In this document: positions 41,733-50,486 of the stretch, in pieces
How the letters are laid out: every line of letters starts with the position of its first letter
Numbering within the stretch: the stretch's first letter is position 1
DNA from: Aciduliprofundum sp. MAR08-339
GTDB lineage: Archaea > Thermoplasmatota > Thermoplasmata > Thermoplasmatales > Aciduliprofundaceae
Length of the DNA stretch: 64,000 nucleotides
Assembly (NCBI RefSeq): GCF_000327505.1
Contig: NC_019942.1
Span: forward strand, 434,001 to 498,000
Direction of reading: 5' to 3'
Program-made: the position numbers and the translations under genes
Notes under the pieces: model-generated
The model's input: the letters and a program-made list of their open reading frames with translations, nothing else
The model's database searches: none
What the model was told of the DNA's origin: nothing

Positions 41733-42233
41733 ATGCCAGCAAGTAGGATAAAGGTAATTTCGGACATAGGGGATCTGGTCTCGGTTTTTCACGCCTGTGA
41801 TTCTGAGGTAAAGAAGAGGGTGTTTATGGAGATCACAAAGAAATGGTGCACCTTGGAGGAGATCGAGGAAAAATACGGGGAAGAGGGTGTTGAGGCCCTG
41901 AAGTATCTTGAAAAAATCAAACTTGTTGAGACCCAATGGGTCACGGGCGCCGAAGGCGTGAAAAAGGCGTACCACACCTATTACGATTTGTTTCAGATAA
42001 ACCTCTCACTCCCTATTCTTGAAGCTGCCGAGGTCATATGGGTAGTCACCATGGGGGAGGAGGAGTTCAAAAAATGGGAAAAGAAAATCATAGAAATAAT
42101 AGGCCCTGAAAAGAGCATATTCCTTGGGGACCTTGTGGAAAGGCTGGGAATAAGTCAGATCATGCTTCGGGGGCTTATAAGGAGAAGCACAAAAATAGAT
42201 ATACGGGGTATGCGTGTGGAGGTTGTGCGATGA
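41733..42233 (+). CDS. ArsR-like winged-helix regulator
   Basis: 166 residues. An N-terminal wHTH module (SDIGDLVSVFHACDSEVKKRVFMEITKKWCTLEEIEEKY) is followed by an AYHTYYDLFQINLSLPILEAAEVIW region and a second C-terminal helical module (IFLGDLVERLGISQIMLRGLIRRS). This pattern is seen in archaeal ArsR-like regulators. The start at 41733 is favoured over an upstream TTG-initiated extension. Divergent from lpd; target not predictable. Confidence 0.65.
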   Translation: MPASRIKVISDIGDLVSVFHACDSEVKKRVFMEITKKWCTLEEIEEKYGEEGVEALKYLEKIKLVETQWVTGAEGVKKAYHTYYDLFQINLSLPILEAAEVIWVVTMGEEEFKKWEKKIIEIIGPEKSIFLGDLVERLGISQIMLRGLIRRSTKIDIRGMRVEVVR

Positions 42234-42715
42234 TCTTTGAATACTTCCACGCATGGGACGAGGAGAAACTCGGACTTGCGGGAGGTATATTCTTCGTGCT
42301 TCTGGGAGTATTTGCATACCTGATTTACATCCTAAAGCCACCAATTGAAATAATTATTCTGGCAGTATTGATAGTCGTTTTCTCGGCGCTAACATCCCTG
42401 TTTTTCCAACTACCGAGGGTCAGGGGAATCAAGCCAGGGGTGAGTACATTCGTGGGAGGCATAACCCTCGGACTTTCAATAATATTCTGGGGATATCTTC
42501 TATTTCTAATTCCTCCGGAGAGATGGACAAAGATGGGAGAGTTCGCAGGACTAACAATGGGTCTTCTGATCTCAGCATTTTTCGGGTTTGGATTTCTTAT
42601 TCTTGCATTGACACCTCCAGAGAGCAACCCGATCGTGCCAGATAAAAAAGGCAAAACGATCAAGAGAGGAGTGAAAGAATTTAAGGAAGATGATGATTTT
42701 ATCGATCGCCTATGA
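42230..42715 (+). CDS. Four-helix membrane protein, unknown
   Basis: 161 residues with four membrane helices (about residues 14-38, 42-58, 74-96 and 105-127) and a charged cytoplasmic tail ([25 protein letters not shown]). It overlaps the upstream regulator stop by 4 bp and the aTrm56 start by 4 bp. The three genes form one operon. No family is recognised. Confidence 0.55.
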   Translation: MIFEYFHAWDEEKLGLAGGIFFVLLGVFAYLIYILKPPIEIIILAVLIVVFSALTSLFFQLPRVRGIKPGVSTFVGGITLGLSIIFWGYLLFLIPPERWTKMGEFAGLTMGLLISAFFGFGFLILALTPPESNPIVPDKKGKTIKRGVKEFKEDDDFIDRL

Positions 42716-43224
42716 TAACGGTGTTGAGAATAGGACACAGGCCCCAGAGGGATAAGAGAATAACCACCCATGTGGCCTTGGTGGCCCGGGCATTTGGCGC
42801 TGATGAGATCATAATAACAACCCTGGACAGGAAGGTTGAAGAAACTGTCAGGGATGTTACAGATAGGTTTGGCGGTAATTTCAGAATTCGTTCTGGTGTG
42901 CCCATGAGAAAAGTGCTGCGCGAGTTTGATGGAATTATTGTGCACCTTACCATGTACGGGATTCCGGTGGATGATGCGGTGAAGAGAATTCCGAAAAACG
43001 AGAATATGCTGATAGTAGTGGGTGCTGAGAAAGTACCACGAGAAGTTTACGATTTTGCAGATTTCAACGTTGCTGTTGGAAATCAGCCACACAGCGAGGT
43101 GGCAGCCCTCGCAATATTCCTTGACAGATATTTTGAGGGAAGAGAACTGCAAAAGGATTTTCCCAATGCAAAGGTAAGGATCGTGCCTCAAGAGAGGGGC
43201 AAGAAGGCGATTCGCCTGGAGTGA
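42712..43224 (+). CDS. trm56: tRNA (cytidine-56 2'-O)-methyltransferase aTrm56
   Basis: 170 residues. SPOUT-family 2'-O-methyltransferase that modifies C56 in the T-loop of archaeal tRNAs. The N-terminus [32 protein letters not shown] is characteristic of aTrm56, as are [43 protein letters not shown] and the SAM-binding knot. It is the last gene of the regulator-membrane protein-trm56 unit. Confidence 0.9.
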   Translation: MITVLRIGHRPQRDKRITTHVALVARAFGADEIIITTLDRKVEETVRDVTDRFGGNFRIRSGVPMRKVLREFDGIIVHLTMYGIPVDDAVKRIPKNENMLIVVGAEKVPREVYDFADFNVAVGNQPHSEVAALAIFLDRYFEGRELQKDFPNAKVRIVPQERGKKAIRLE

Positions 43225-43295
43225 TGTTTTATCTTTTTTGATAGCCAGAAGGAACAATTTAAATATTTGCACGGGGAAAGGTGCATGCAATTAAG

Positions 43296-43326
43296 AATCA
43301 CGCTGACCCCACCCATTACTTTTTTC
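43296..43326 (+). other. Copy of AATCACrCTGACCC motif before radB
   Basis: AATCACGCTGACCC (43296-43309) followed by pyrimidines and a T run resembles the sequence after the mini-gene at 33031. A TATA-like TTTAAATATT (43258-43267) lies upstream, with a frame of only 19 codons (ATG 43286) that is probably chance. It may be a terminator or a remnant. Confidence 0.25.
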
Positions 43327-43334
43327 TTTGAAAA

Positions 43335-43344
43335 AATTTATTAA
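43335..43344 (+). promoter_or_regulatory. radB TATA box, leaderless start
   Basis: AATTTATTAA lies 26 bp upstream of the GTG at 43366, so initiation at the start codon is expected. Confidence 0.5.
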
Positions 43345-43365
43345 TCGTGGCTCACTTTTCCATTT

Positions 43366-44052
43366 GTGGATAAAATAAGATGTGGCTGCAGAAGCATCGA
43401 TTCTATGCTAAATGGAGGTTTTGAAAGGGGATGCATCACGGAAATATACGGAGAGGCGGGAAGTGGAAAGACCAACATATGTCTCTCAACGGCCATAAAC
43501 ACTGCCCGCCAAGGATACTACGTGATATACATAGACACCGAGGGTGTGTCCATGGAGAGGTTTGAACAACTGGGAGGAGATGAAGAACTTTCAAAAAAAA
43601 TTCTCTTTTACAAGGTTTACAAATTCTCCCAGCAGGGAGAGATCATTGAGAGAGCCATAAACCTTGTTGAGAAAAGAAACGATATTGCCCTCCTCATCGT
43701 TGATTCAATGACCGAATTTTACAGGGCAGAGAGGGGCGTGGAGGAGGATCTTTCATCAAGAAAGAGAAGCAGTCTCGCATGGCAGTTGAGCATGTTGAAC
43801 AGTGTGGCAAGAAGGAAAAACTTGGCTGTTCTCATAACAAACCAGGTGTATATGGATACCACAACAAGAGAGATCAAACCCATTGGAGGACATACACTGC
43901 ACCACAATGCAAAGACAATAATATTTCTCAAAAAGATTGGTAATGGGTTCAGAGAGGCCGTACTTGTAAAGCACCGTTCCCTGCCAGAGGGCCTACTTGC
44001 AAGATTCGTGATAAGGGGTGATGGCCTCTATCCCGTGGATGAAAAGGAATAA
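43366..44052 (+). CDS. radB: RadB recombinase paralogue
   Basis: 228 residues, a RecA-fold ATPase lacking the RadA N-terminal domain. Walker A GEAGSGKTNICLS (about residue 30), Walker B LLIVDSMTEFYRAERG, and the VLITNQVYMDTTTREIKPIGGHTLHHNAKTIIFL block are typical of euryarchaeal RadB. It assists RadA-mediated recombination. The GTG at 43366 is supported by a TATA box 26 bp upstream. The downstream fen1 gene starts 32 bp after its stop. Confidence 0.93.
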   Translation: MDKIRCGCRSIDSMLNGGFERGCITEIYGEAGSGKTNICLSTAINTARQGYYVIYIDTEGVSMERFEQLGGDEELSKKILFYKVYKFSQQGEIIERAINLVEKRNDIALLIVDSMTEFYRAERGVEEDLSSRKRSSLAWQLSMLNSVARRKNLAVLITNQVYMDTTTREIKPIGGHTLHHNAKTIIFLKKIGNGFREAVLVKHRSLPEGLLARFVIRGDGLYPVDEKE

Positions 44053-44084
44053 ATACTCCCTGTGCAATTTCTCGGTGGGTAAAA

Positions 44085-45104
44085 ATGGGTGTAAACCTAT
44101 CGGATATTGTTACGGCGCACGAGATTTCGCTAAAGGATCTCAAGGGAAGGGTTATAGCCATAGACGCCTACAATTCCCTCTATCAATTTTTAAGCATAAT
44201 TAGGCAGCCCGATGGCACACCACTAAGAGATTCCAGGGGGCGGGTCACATCCCACCTATCTGGCCTGCTCTACAGAACGGCCAACTACATGGCTGAGGGA
44301 ATCAAGCCCGTATATGTTTTTGATGGCAGACCTCCAGAACTGAAAATGAGAACAATTCAGGAGAGAATGCACGTCAGAACCCGTGCCCTAGAAGAGTGGG
44401 AAGAGGCCCTAGAGCGGGGGGATCTGGAAGAGGCCAGAACAAGGGCACAGCAAGCCTCATTTCTCACGAGAGATATGGTTGATGAGGCAAAAAAATTGCT
44501 GGACCACATGGGTGTACCGTGGGTTCAGGCACCCAGTGAAGGGGAGGCACAGGCGGCTTTTATGGCTCAACGGGGTGATGCGTACGCCTCCGCATCCCAG
44601 GACTTCGATTCACTGCTCTTCGGCACTCCGCGCCTCGTGCGTAACATGGCCATAACGGGAAAGAGGAAGTTGCCCAGAAAAAGGGTTTATGTGGAGGTAA
44701 AACCAGAAATGCTCGTTCTAAACGAAACCTTGAAGAATTTGGAAATAACAAGAGAGCAACTTGTGGATATAGGAATTCTGGTGGGTACAGATTTCAATCC
44801 GGGAATTAAGGGAATAGGCCCAAAAACAGCACTGAAACTCATAAAGAAATTCGGATCCCTGGAGAGGGTTATGGATGAGAAGGGCATCGTGATTGAAAAT
44901 TATGAGGAAATACGCAATATTTTCCTGAACCCCCCTGTAACAAATGAATACAAATTGCAGTGGATGTGGCTGGATGAGCAAAAATTGCTTGAGTTTCTCT
45001 GCGAAGAGCACGATTTCAGCAGGGAGAGAGTTCTGAGCGCCGTTGAAAAGATAAAAATGTTCAAAAAGTACAGAGAGCAGAGAAGTCTGGACGCTTGGTT
45101 TTAG
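44085..45104 (+). CDS. fen: Flap endonuclease 1
   Basis: 339 residues. It removes 5' flaps during Okazaki fragment maturation and repair. The N-terminal GVNLSDIVTAHEISLKDLKG, the catalytic Asp/Glu sets in AIDAYNSLYQFLS, PVYVFDGRPPELK, APSEGEAQAAFMAQRGDAYASASQDFDSLLFG, and the helix-hairpin-helix GTDFNPGIKGIGPKTALKLI are complete. The C-terminus QRSLDAWF is a PIP box that binds PCNA. Cotranscribed or closely linked to radB. Confidence 0.96.
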   Translation: MGVNLSDIVTAHEISLKDLKGRVIAIDAYNSLYQFLSIIRQPDGTPLRDSRGRVTSHLSGLLYRTANYMAEGIKPVYVFDGRPPELKMRTIQERMHVRTRALEEWEEALERGDLEEARTRAQQASFLTRDMVDEAKKLLDHMGVPWVQAPSEGEAQAAFMAQRGDAYASASQDFDSLLFGTPRLVRNMAITGKRKLPRKRVYVEVKPEMLVLNETLKNLEITREQLVDIGILVGTDFNPGIKGIGPKTALKLIKKFGSLERVMDEKGIVIENYEEIRNIFLNPPVTNEYKLQWMWLDEQKLLEFLCEEHDFSRERVLSAVEKIKMFKKYREQRSLDAWF

Positions 45105-45163
45105 GCTTTTCTCTGCGGAAAAATTTTATAGGTTGGAAGATATTACTGATTTGGTGATGAAAA

Positions 45164-45397
45164 ATGGCAATTGGATTTGTGTTGATAAGCACCGCGCCCG
45201 GTAAGGAGCACGAAGTTTACAATGAACTCAAGAAAATTCCCGAGATCATCGAACTTCACCCACTCTTCGGAGAGTTTGATCTCATAGCCAAACTCGAAAC
45301 AAAGGACTTTAACCAGCTGGGTGAGATAGTCGTAGAAAAAATAAGGATGATAGAGGGAGTCATAGACACCAAAACGCTCACAGGGATAAAGTTCTAA
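45164..45397 (+). CDS. Stand-alone Lrp/AsnC ligand-binding (RAM) domain protein
   Basis: 77 residues. The RAM fold without a DNA-binding domain: FVLISTAPGKEHEVYNELKKIPEIIELHPLFGEFDLIAKLE...GVIDTKTLT. Such proteins bind small metabolites or modulate full-length Lrp regulators. TATA-like TTTTATAG (about 45123-45130) lies upstream. The membrane-protein gene follows 13 bp later. Confidence 0.88.
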   Translation: MAIGFVLISTAPGKEHEVYNELKKIPEIIELHPLFGEFDLIAKLETKDFNQLGEIVVEKIRMIEGVIDTKTLTGIKF

Positions 45398-45410
45398 ACA
45401 GGTGATAACA

Positions 45411-45707
45411 ATGTACTGGGACTGGACACTGTTCCTTGAGATTATTCTATCCCTCGTTGCTCTGACCTTCCTTATATTGGGGGCACTGACTGCATACTTC
45501 GGAAGCGGGAAGAGCAGGGCTGCAGGCATAACCCTATTCATAGTGGGCATTATAATACCCATAATAATGTACTTTGTAAAATGGAGGTGCCAGGCAGGTT
45601 ACTTCACAAACAACATACTGGTTCCGGGGCTCCTCTACATCGGTGGAGCGCTGATAGGCATAATTATAGGATTTCTGGTGTTCCTGGGAATAATAATGAA
45701 GACCTAA
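45411..45707 (+). CDS. Small three-helix membrane protein, unknown
   Basis: 98 residues with three hydrophobic helices (about residues 7-30, 39-57 and 69-95). The start ATG at 45411 follows CAGGTGAT; the GTG at 45402 is less likely. It lies 13 bp after the RAM gene stop and 30 bp before purE, which has its own TATA box. No family recognised. Confidence 0.55.
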   Translation: MYWDWTLFLEIILSLVALTFLILGALTAYFGSGKSRAAGITLFIVGIIIPIIMYFVKWRCQAGYFTNNILVPGLLYIGGALIGIIIGFLVFLGIIMKT

Positions 45708-45710
45708 AAT

Positions 45711-45718
45711 TTTTATAT
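45711..45718 (+). promoter_or_regulatory. purE TATA box, leaderless start
   Basis: TTTTATAT lies about 24 bp before the ATG at 45738; the intervening T-rich sequence has no ribosome site, fitting a leaderless purE transcript. Confidence 0.55.
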
Positions 45719-45737
45719 TCTTTTTCCATCTCTTTTT

Positions 45738-46217
45738 ATGGGAGTTTGTATTCTTCTGGGAAGCAAGAGTGATCTGGAAAAGGCAGAGAGGGCCTTTGAT
45801 ATTTTCAAAGAATTCAATGTGGATTTTGATGTGCACATAGCCTCAGCCCACAGAACGCCAGATAGGGTGAAGGAAATTGTGGAAAATTCAAAGCATGACG
45901 TTTTCCTAGTCTTTGCAGGACTCTCCGCCGCCCTGCCAGGTGTCGTGGCCGCACTAACCACAAAGCCGGTCATAGGAGTACCACTCTCGGGCAGGGTACC
46001 CTTTGATTCCCTTCTCAGCATGGTTCAGATGCCAAAGGGTGTGCCCGTTGCCGTGGTCGGTGTGGACAATGTGGTAAATGGAGCACTCATGTGCATTCAA
46101 ATCTTGGGTGTGAGGGATAGGGATATGCGTAAGAAAATTGAGAAGTACAGAGAAAGTATGAGAGAGAAGGTTGCCAAGGATGATGAGGAGGTTCGTAAAT
46201 ATGTTCAGAGCAGATAA
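45738..46217 (+). CDS. purE: PurE (phosphoribosylaminoimidazole carboxylase mutase/carboxylase)
   Basis: 159 residues. [19 protein letters not shown], the catalytic SAHRTPDRV and [28 protein letters not shown] are diagnostic. It acts in purine synthesis at the CAIR step; whether class I mutase or class II carboxylase is not clear here. The last 17 bp overlap the guaAb coding region. Confidence 0.93.
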   Translation: MGVCILLGSKSDLEKAERAFDIFKEFNVDFDVHIASAHRTPDRVKEIVENSKHDVFLVFAGLSAALPGVVAALTTKPVIGVPLSGRVPFDSLLSMVQMPKGVPVAVVGVDNVVNGALMCIQILGVRDRDMRKKIEKYRESMREKVAKDDEEVRKYVQSR

Positions 46218-47139
46218 ATTTGTGGAGGAGAAGGTGAAAGAACTAAAAAACACAATAAAAGGTAAGGCCATAATCGCCTGCTCAGGCGGGGTGGACAGCA
46301 CCACTGCGGCCGTGCTCACACAGATGGCCATAGGAGATGCGCTTCTGGCCGTATTTGTTGATACGGGGTTTATGCGTGAAAACGAGGCAAAAAACATAGA
46401 GGCTCTATTCTCAAAATTGAAATTCAATTACAGAATAGTGGACGCATCCAGAGAGTTCATAGATGCTTTGAGATATGTGGAAGATCCGGAGAAGAAGAGA
46501 AAGATCATAGGGGCAAAATTCATAGAGGTTTTTGAAAGGGAGGCAAAAAATTTCGGGGCAGAGTATCTCATACAGGGCACAATTGCACCGGACTGGATTG
46601 AAAGTGGCGGAGGATTGCGCGATACCATAAAATCACACCACAACGTTGGGGGATTGCCAGAGAGAATGAACCTCAAACTTGTAGAACCTTTACGCGATTT
46701 GTACAAGGATGAGGTCCGCGAGATTGCAGAGTACCTGAACCTTGACATCAAGGAGAGACAGCCATTTCCGGGACCCGGACTTGCAATACGCATAATTGGG
46801 CCCGTGGATGAGGAGAAGTTAAGAATTGTGCGCAGAGCAAACGCTATTGTGGAGGAGGAGGTTGAAAAACAATATCCCTTTGAGATGAGACCGTGGCAGT
46901 ACTTTGCCGTTCTTCTTCCCATTCGCTCAGTGGGTGTGCATGGGGACAAGAGAGCCTACGGATACACGGTAGCAGTCCGCATGGTTGATAGCCTTGATGG
47001 AATGAGTGCCGCCTATTTCCGCGCAGAGCATAATTTATTGGACAGGATAGCCACAAGAATTACAACTGAGATAAAAGAGGTGAATCGTGTTGTCTATGAC
47101 ATAACAAACAAACCTCCGGCCACTATTGAGTGGGAATAG
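46201..47139 (+). CDS. guaAB: GMP synthetase ATP-pyrophosphatase subunit (GuaAb)
   Basis: 312 residues. The separate synthetase subunit found in archaea; the amidotransferase (GuaAa) is encoded elsewhere. The PP-loop [16 protein letters not shown] is near residue 22. Other conserved segments: [62 protein letters not shown] and the C-terminal dimerisation region. It makes GMP from XMP and ammonia. The ATG at 46201 follows GGAGGTTCG; overlaps purE by 17 bp. Confidence 0.95.
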   Translation: MFRADKFVEEKVKELKNTIKGKAIIACSGGVDSTTAAVLTQMAIGDALLAVFVDTGFMRENEAKNIEALFSKLKFNYRIVDASREFIDALRYVEDPEKKRKIIGAKFIEVFEREAKNFGAEYLIQGTIAPDWIESGGGLRDTIKSHHNVGGLPERMNLKLVEPLRDLYKDEVREIAEYLNLDIKERQPFPGPGLAIRIIGPVDEEKLRIVRRANAIVEEEVEKQYPFEMRPWQYFAVLLPIRSVGVHGDKRAYGYTVAVRMVDSLDGMSAAYFRAEHNLLDRIATRITTEIKEVNRVVYDITNKPPATIEWE

Positions 47140-47491
47140 AATTAAGAAAATCAACAGCCACGTCCACCTTCTCCTTTATTTCTTCCCTGCGCTTTATTTT
47201 TATTATGAGGAACATGGGCGTGAGTTTCATCCCCCGGGGAGATTTTACGCTCTCCACCCCTTTTTCGTGAAATATGCTTATCTTCACTTCCGGTCTGAAT
47301 GTGGCCAGCATGGTATAACCTCTATACTCAAATTTGAGGGCATCTCCATAATCCACAGCGTTAAAAATATGCCTGATCTCTTCACGAATTCTCCTCTTCT
47401 GCGTTCCCTTGGAGATTATCAGGTAAACCATCCAGGCGATGAGAAATACAGCAAAGAGGACGATGAGGTAGAGATAGATGAGAGCGTCCAT
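47123..47491 (-). CDS. Single-pass membrane protein, unknown
   Basis: 122 residues. An N-terminal membrane helix (residues 5-26) is followed by a soluble alpha/beta region ([36 protein letters not shown]...). Family not recognised. The 3' end overlaps guaAb by 17 bp. It is divergent from the candidate H/ACA RNA and dph2. Confidence 0.5.
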   Translation of the reverse strand: MDALIYLYLIVLFAVFLIAWMVYLIISKGTQKRRIREEIRHIFNAVDYGDALKFEYRGYTMLATFRPEVKISIFHEKGVESVKSPRGMKLTPMFLIIKIKRREEIKEKVDVAVDFLNSIPTQ

Positions 47492-47509
47492 TGGGGTTAT
47501 AAGGGAGAA

Positions 47510-47517
47510 TTTTTATA
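47510..47517 (+). promoter_or_regulatory. TATA box for candidate guide RNA
   Basis: TTTTTATA is about 25 bp upstream of the candidate RNA stem at 47539 and does not serve dph2, whose own TATA box is at 47595-47602. Confidence 0.4.
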
Positions 47518-47537
47518 AGATTGTTTCCATGCGTAGA

Positions 47538-47594
47538 TGCCCACTAGCCATGCACCCTCCGACCCATGAGGAGGGAACCACACGGTGGGCTAAA
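47538..47594 (+). ncRNA. Candidate H/ACA guide RNA with K-loop
   Basis: A compact hairpin: lower stem GCCCAC (47539-47544)/GTGGGC (47585-47590); pocket strands of about 9 and 8 nt (47546-47554 and 47576-47583); upper stem CCCTCC (47555-47560)/GGAGGG (47570-47575); loop GACCCATGA (47561-47569), with the GA...UGA of a K-loop. It is followed by TAAA instead of ACA. Pocket sequences GCCATG (47547-47552) and CCAC (47578-47581) are complementary to a conserved segment near E. coli 1040-1060 of archaeal 16S rRNA (GUGG, UG, CAUGGC as recalled). Gar1 is encoded at 57519. Confidence 0.5.
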
Positions 47595-47602
47595 TTTTTA
47601 TA
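47595..47602 (+). promoter_or_regulatory. dph2 TATA box, leaderless start
   Basis: TTTTTATA, about 26 bp upstream of the ATG at 47625, directly follows the candidate guide RNA. A leaderless dph2 transcript is likely. Confidence 0.55.
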
Positions 47603-47624
47603 CCACCATCCCCTTATTTCTCCA

Positions 47625-48596
47625 ATGATTCCATACAGCATAGATTTCAACGCACTATCCAAAAAAATAAGGAATATGGGGTTTTCCAAGATCCTTTTGC
47701 AGCTGCCAGAGGGGATGCAGATATACGCACAGGAAATAGCGGATATGCTGGATGATTTTGAGGTTTTGATATACGCAAATCCGTGCTACGGAGCATGCGA
47801 TGTGGAAACATATGAGGGAATGCTCACTGTGCAATTTGGACACAGCAGGATACCGAACATAAATTATCCAGAAAATGTGATTTTTGTTGAATCCTTCTCC
47901 AGCGCTTCCTTTGAAAATGTGCTTGATTCCTTTGCCCGAAGTACATCTTGCAGAAAAATAGGAATTGTGGCTTCAATTCAGCATGTAAAGGCAATTGAAA
48001 CTGCAAAGAGATTCCTTGAAGACAGGGGTTTTATGGTTAGAGTTGGTCGCGGGGATTCCCGCATAACCTATCCCGGGCAGGTTTTGGGTTGCAATTTCTC
48101 AGCGGCCAGAGAGGTCGGAGATGTGGACTGTTTTGTGTTTCTTGGCACGGGCGAATTTCACGGATTGGGTGTGAAAATTGCAACAGGCAAGGATGTTTAT
48201 GTTCTTGATCCATATTCGGACAGAATAACGGAAATCGATACCGATAAGTTCATAAGGCAGAGGTATGCGGCCATAGCTAGGGCAAGAGATGCCGAGAAGT
48301 TCGGAATAATTCTAAGCACAAAGATTGGTCAGAGGAGGTGGAAACTTGCAAAAATGGTTGCTAAGGAGATTGAGATTTCTGGAAGGCGGGCCTATTTCAT
48401 AATGACAAACAACATCGTGCCCGAGCGGTTCTACTACAAGGTGGATGCCTATGTGAACACGGCATGTCCAAGAATTACCTACGACGATTTTTCAAGATTC
48501 AACAAAGTGGTATTAACACCCATGGAGGCCCTAATGGCCATTGGAAAGAGAAGTATGGAAAACTTACCCTTCGACGAGATCGTGGAGGTGGATTGA
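47625..48596 (+). CDS. dph2: Diphthamide biosynthesis enzyme Dph2
   Basis: 323 residues. A noncanonical radical-SAM-like enzyme that transfers a 3-amino-3-carboxypropyl group from SAM to a His of elongation factor 2. The three cluster-binding cysteines fit NPCYGACD (about residue 57), VLGCNF (about 160) and TACPRITYDD (about 275). The ATG at 47625 has a TATA box 26 bp upstream; the long upstream extension is not supported. The next gene start overlaps its stop. Confidence 0.93.
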   Translation: MIPYSIDFNALSKKIRNMGFSKILLQLPEGMQIYAQEIADMLDDFEVLIYANPCYGACDVETYEGMLTVQFGHSRIPNINYPENVIFVESFSSASFENVLDSFARSTSCRKIGIVASIQHVKAIETAKRFLEDRGFMVRVGRGDSRITYPGQVLGCNFSAAREVGDVDCFVFLGTGEFHGLGVKIATGKDVYVLDPYSDRITEIDTDKFIRQRYAAIARARDAEKFGIILSTKIGQRRWKLAKMVAKEIEISGRRAYFIMTNNIVPERFYYKVDAYVNTACPRITYDDFSRFNKVVLTPMEALMAIGKRSMENLPFDEIVEVD

Positions 48597-48889
48597 TGAA
48601 GGTGGAGAATGAAGGGGATAAGGAGACATTCAAATTCAATGCATTCAAAAAACTGGTGGTGGATAAAAAGAGTGGAGATATTGAGTACTGGGGCGGAAGA
48701 ATATCAAGGGGAGAGATTCGTGGCTACTGGAAAAATCACCACCCAAAGGGGAGAAAAATCGTGTATTACGTGATGCTCCTCACACCCACCAGAATTCACA
48801 AAATCACTCCCGAGACTGAGAATGAGGATGCTGTGGATAAAATTCTAAAATTTTTAGAGAAGCACATACCTCTGGAGGTGAATAAATGA
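48596..48889 (+). CDS. Small hypothetical protein
   Basis: 97 residues. Beta-rich, charged (FKLVVDKKSGDIEYWGGRISRGEIRGYWKNHHPKGRKIVYYVML) with Trp/Tyr strands. The ATG at 48596 overlaps the dph2 stop, so it is translated with dph2. No family recognised. It is followed by purN with a 4-bp overlap. Confidence 0.5.
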   Translation: MKVENEGDKETFKFNAFKKLVVDKKSGDIEYWGGRISRGEIRGYWKNHHPKGRKIVYYVMLLTPTRIHKITPETENEDAVDKILKFLEKHIPLEVNK

Positions 48890-49821
48890 GGGAAGAACTT
48901 AAAAAAATTGCCGATTTCTCGTATCTGAAAGCCCTGGGACCCGGATCAAGGATAAACATAGAATGGGTTCGGAGTGTTATGAGGGATTTGAACATAGCTG
49001 ATGAGAGCATTGAGAAACTCTACCAACTAAACGCACCCATAAGCCGGGAGGTGTGGTACTATGTATTCCTGAGATTTTACGAAGAGAGGAGACTTCACTC
49101 TTTTCTCAACATACTCAACGAGATCCTGAATCTTGGTGGTTTACCCATGTTCAAGGATGACCTTCAAAAATTGGGAGTGTACTATGAGGAGGGTTCCTTC
49201 AAAAAGAAAATTTTCAAAATCGTGGTTCTCGTATCTGGTAGAGGTACAAACCTTCAGGCAATAATAGATGCAGTGAGGGGCGGAAAGTTGCATGTGGAGA
49301 TTGTGGCCGTCATATCCAGCAAGAAGAATGCCTATGCGCTAAAACGTGCAGAGGCAAACGGAATAGAAGCCATAACACTTACACCAAAAAAGGGAGAGAA
49401 AAGGGAGAGTTACGATAGAAGACTTGCAGAAATTATTGATAACTTCACGCCGGATCTCATAGTTCTGGCAGGATTTCTGAGAATTCTCAGTCCCTGGTTT
49501 GTTAGAAAGTACAAAAACAGGATAATAAACATACATCCTGCCCTACTTCCAAGTTTTGGAGGTTTGTATGGGGAGAAGGTGCACAAGGCAGTCATAGATT
49601 ACGGATGCAAGGTCTCCGGTTGCACCGTGCATTTTGTGGACGAGGAGGTCGATCATGGCCCCATAATCGTGCAGAAGTGTGTTGAGGTGAAGGACGACGA
49701 TTCTCCTGAAACTCTTGCAGCAAGGGTTCTTAAAAGAGAGCACGAGGCCCTGGTTGAGGCGATAAAATTAATTTCCACAAATTCAATAAAAATTGAGGGT
49801 AGGAGAGTGGTAAGAACCTAG
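48886..49821 (+). CDS. purN: Phosphoribosylglycinamide formyltransferase (PurN) with N-terminal extension
   Basis: 311 residues; PurN itself is normally about 190-210. Residues about 108-311 match PurN: KIVVLVSGRGTNLQAIIDAVRGG, VISSKKNAYALKRAEANGI, LAGFLRILSPWFV, the catalytic Asn/His and Asp in IINIHPALLPSF...CKVSGCTVHFVDEEVDHGPIIVQ. Residues 1-105 are a helical domain (DFSYLKALGPGSRINIEWVRSVMRDLNIADESIEKLYQL) with no known relative. This is a fusion not typical of PurN. The function of the extension is unknown. Confidence 0.9.
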   Translation: MREELKKIADFSYLKALGPGSRINIEWVRSVMRDLNIADESIEKLYQLNAPISREVWYYVFLRFYEERRLHSFLNILNEILNLGGLPMFKDDLQKLGVYYEEGSFKKKIFKIVVLVSGRGTNLQAIIDAVRGGKLHVEIVAVISSKKNAYALKRAEANGIEAITLTPKKGEKRESYDRRLAEIIDNFTPDLIVLAGFLRILSPWFVRKYKNRIINIHPALLPSFGGLYGEKVHKAVIDYGCKVSGCTVHFVDEEVDHGPIIVQKCVEVKDDDSPETLAARVLKREHEALVEAIKLISTNSIKIEGRRVVRT

Positions 49822-50465
49822 GCTATTTCTTTGAATTTGCGTATATTATCCTCCACATTTCCCCTGAATATGGCGCTTGCGGCCACAAGTATATCCGCTC
49901 CAGCATCGATTATCCTCTTTGCGTTGTGCTGCTTTACACCCCCGTCCACCGCTATTTTAACTTCAAGACTCTCTGAATCTATGTATTCCCTGGCCTCTCT
50001 TATTTTATCAAGAGTGTCCTCTATGAAACTCTGGCCGGAGAAGCCAGGGTGCACGCTCATTATGAGAATGTATTCCACCCGATCCATGTAATCCTTCACT
50101 CTTTCAAAGGGCGTTTCCGGATTTATAGCAATACCCGCCTCCGCCCCATAATTGTGTATTTTACGCAGCACATTCTTTATGGAAATTTTGATCTCCCTGT
50201 GTACGGTTATTATGTCACTCCCCGCATTTACAAAATCCTTAATGTATTTGTCAGGACGCTCGATCATAAGATGTGCATCAAAGGGCAACTTTGTACATTT
50301 CCTTATGCTCTTTATCACCACCGGCCCGAATGTTATGTTGGGTACAAAATGCCCGTCCATAACGTCCAGATGCAGCATATCGGCTCCGCCCTTCTCACAG
50401 AATTTGATCTCATCGCACAATCTTGAAAAATCTGCTGACAGTATTGAAGGTGATATCTTTACCAT
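49818..50465 (-). CDS. rpe: Ribulose-phosphate 3-epimerase
   Basis: 215 residues. Metal and catalytic residues fit HLDVMDGHFVPNITFG and DAHLMI, VHPGFSGQSF and VDGGV. It interconverts ribulose- and xylulose-5-phosphate for pentose metabolism. Its 3' end overlaps purN by 4 bp from the opposite strand. The upstream PfkB kinase may be cotranscribed (21-bp gap). Confidence 0.93.
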   Translation of the reverse strand: MVKISPSILSADFSRLCDEIKFCEKGGADMLHLDVMDGHFVPNITFGPVVIKSIRKCTKLPFDAHLMIERPDKYIKDFVNAGSDIITVHREIKISIKNVLRKIHNYGAEAGIAINPETPFERVKDYMDRVEYILIMSVHPGFSGQSFIEDTLDKIREAREYIDSESLEVKIAVDGGVKQHNAKRIIDAGADILVAASAIFRGNVEDNIRKFKEIA

Positions 50466-50486
50466 GGCTGCCCATAATCCATTCCC

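Noticed and set aside
43286-43345. 19-codon ORF before radB
   Set aside because: Too short, overlaps the radB promoter and only resembles a T-rich noncoding tail.
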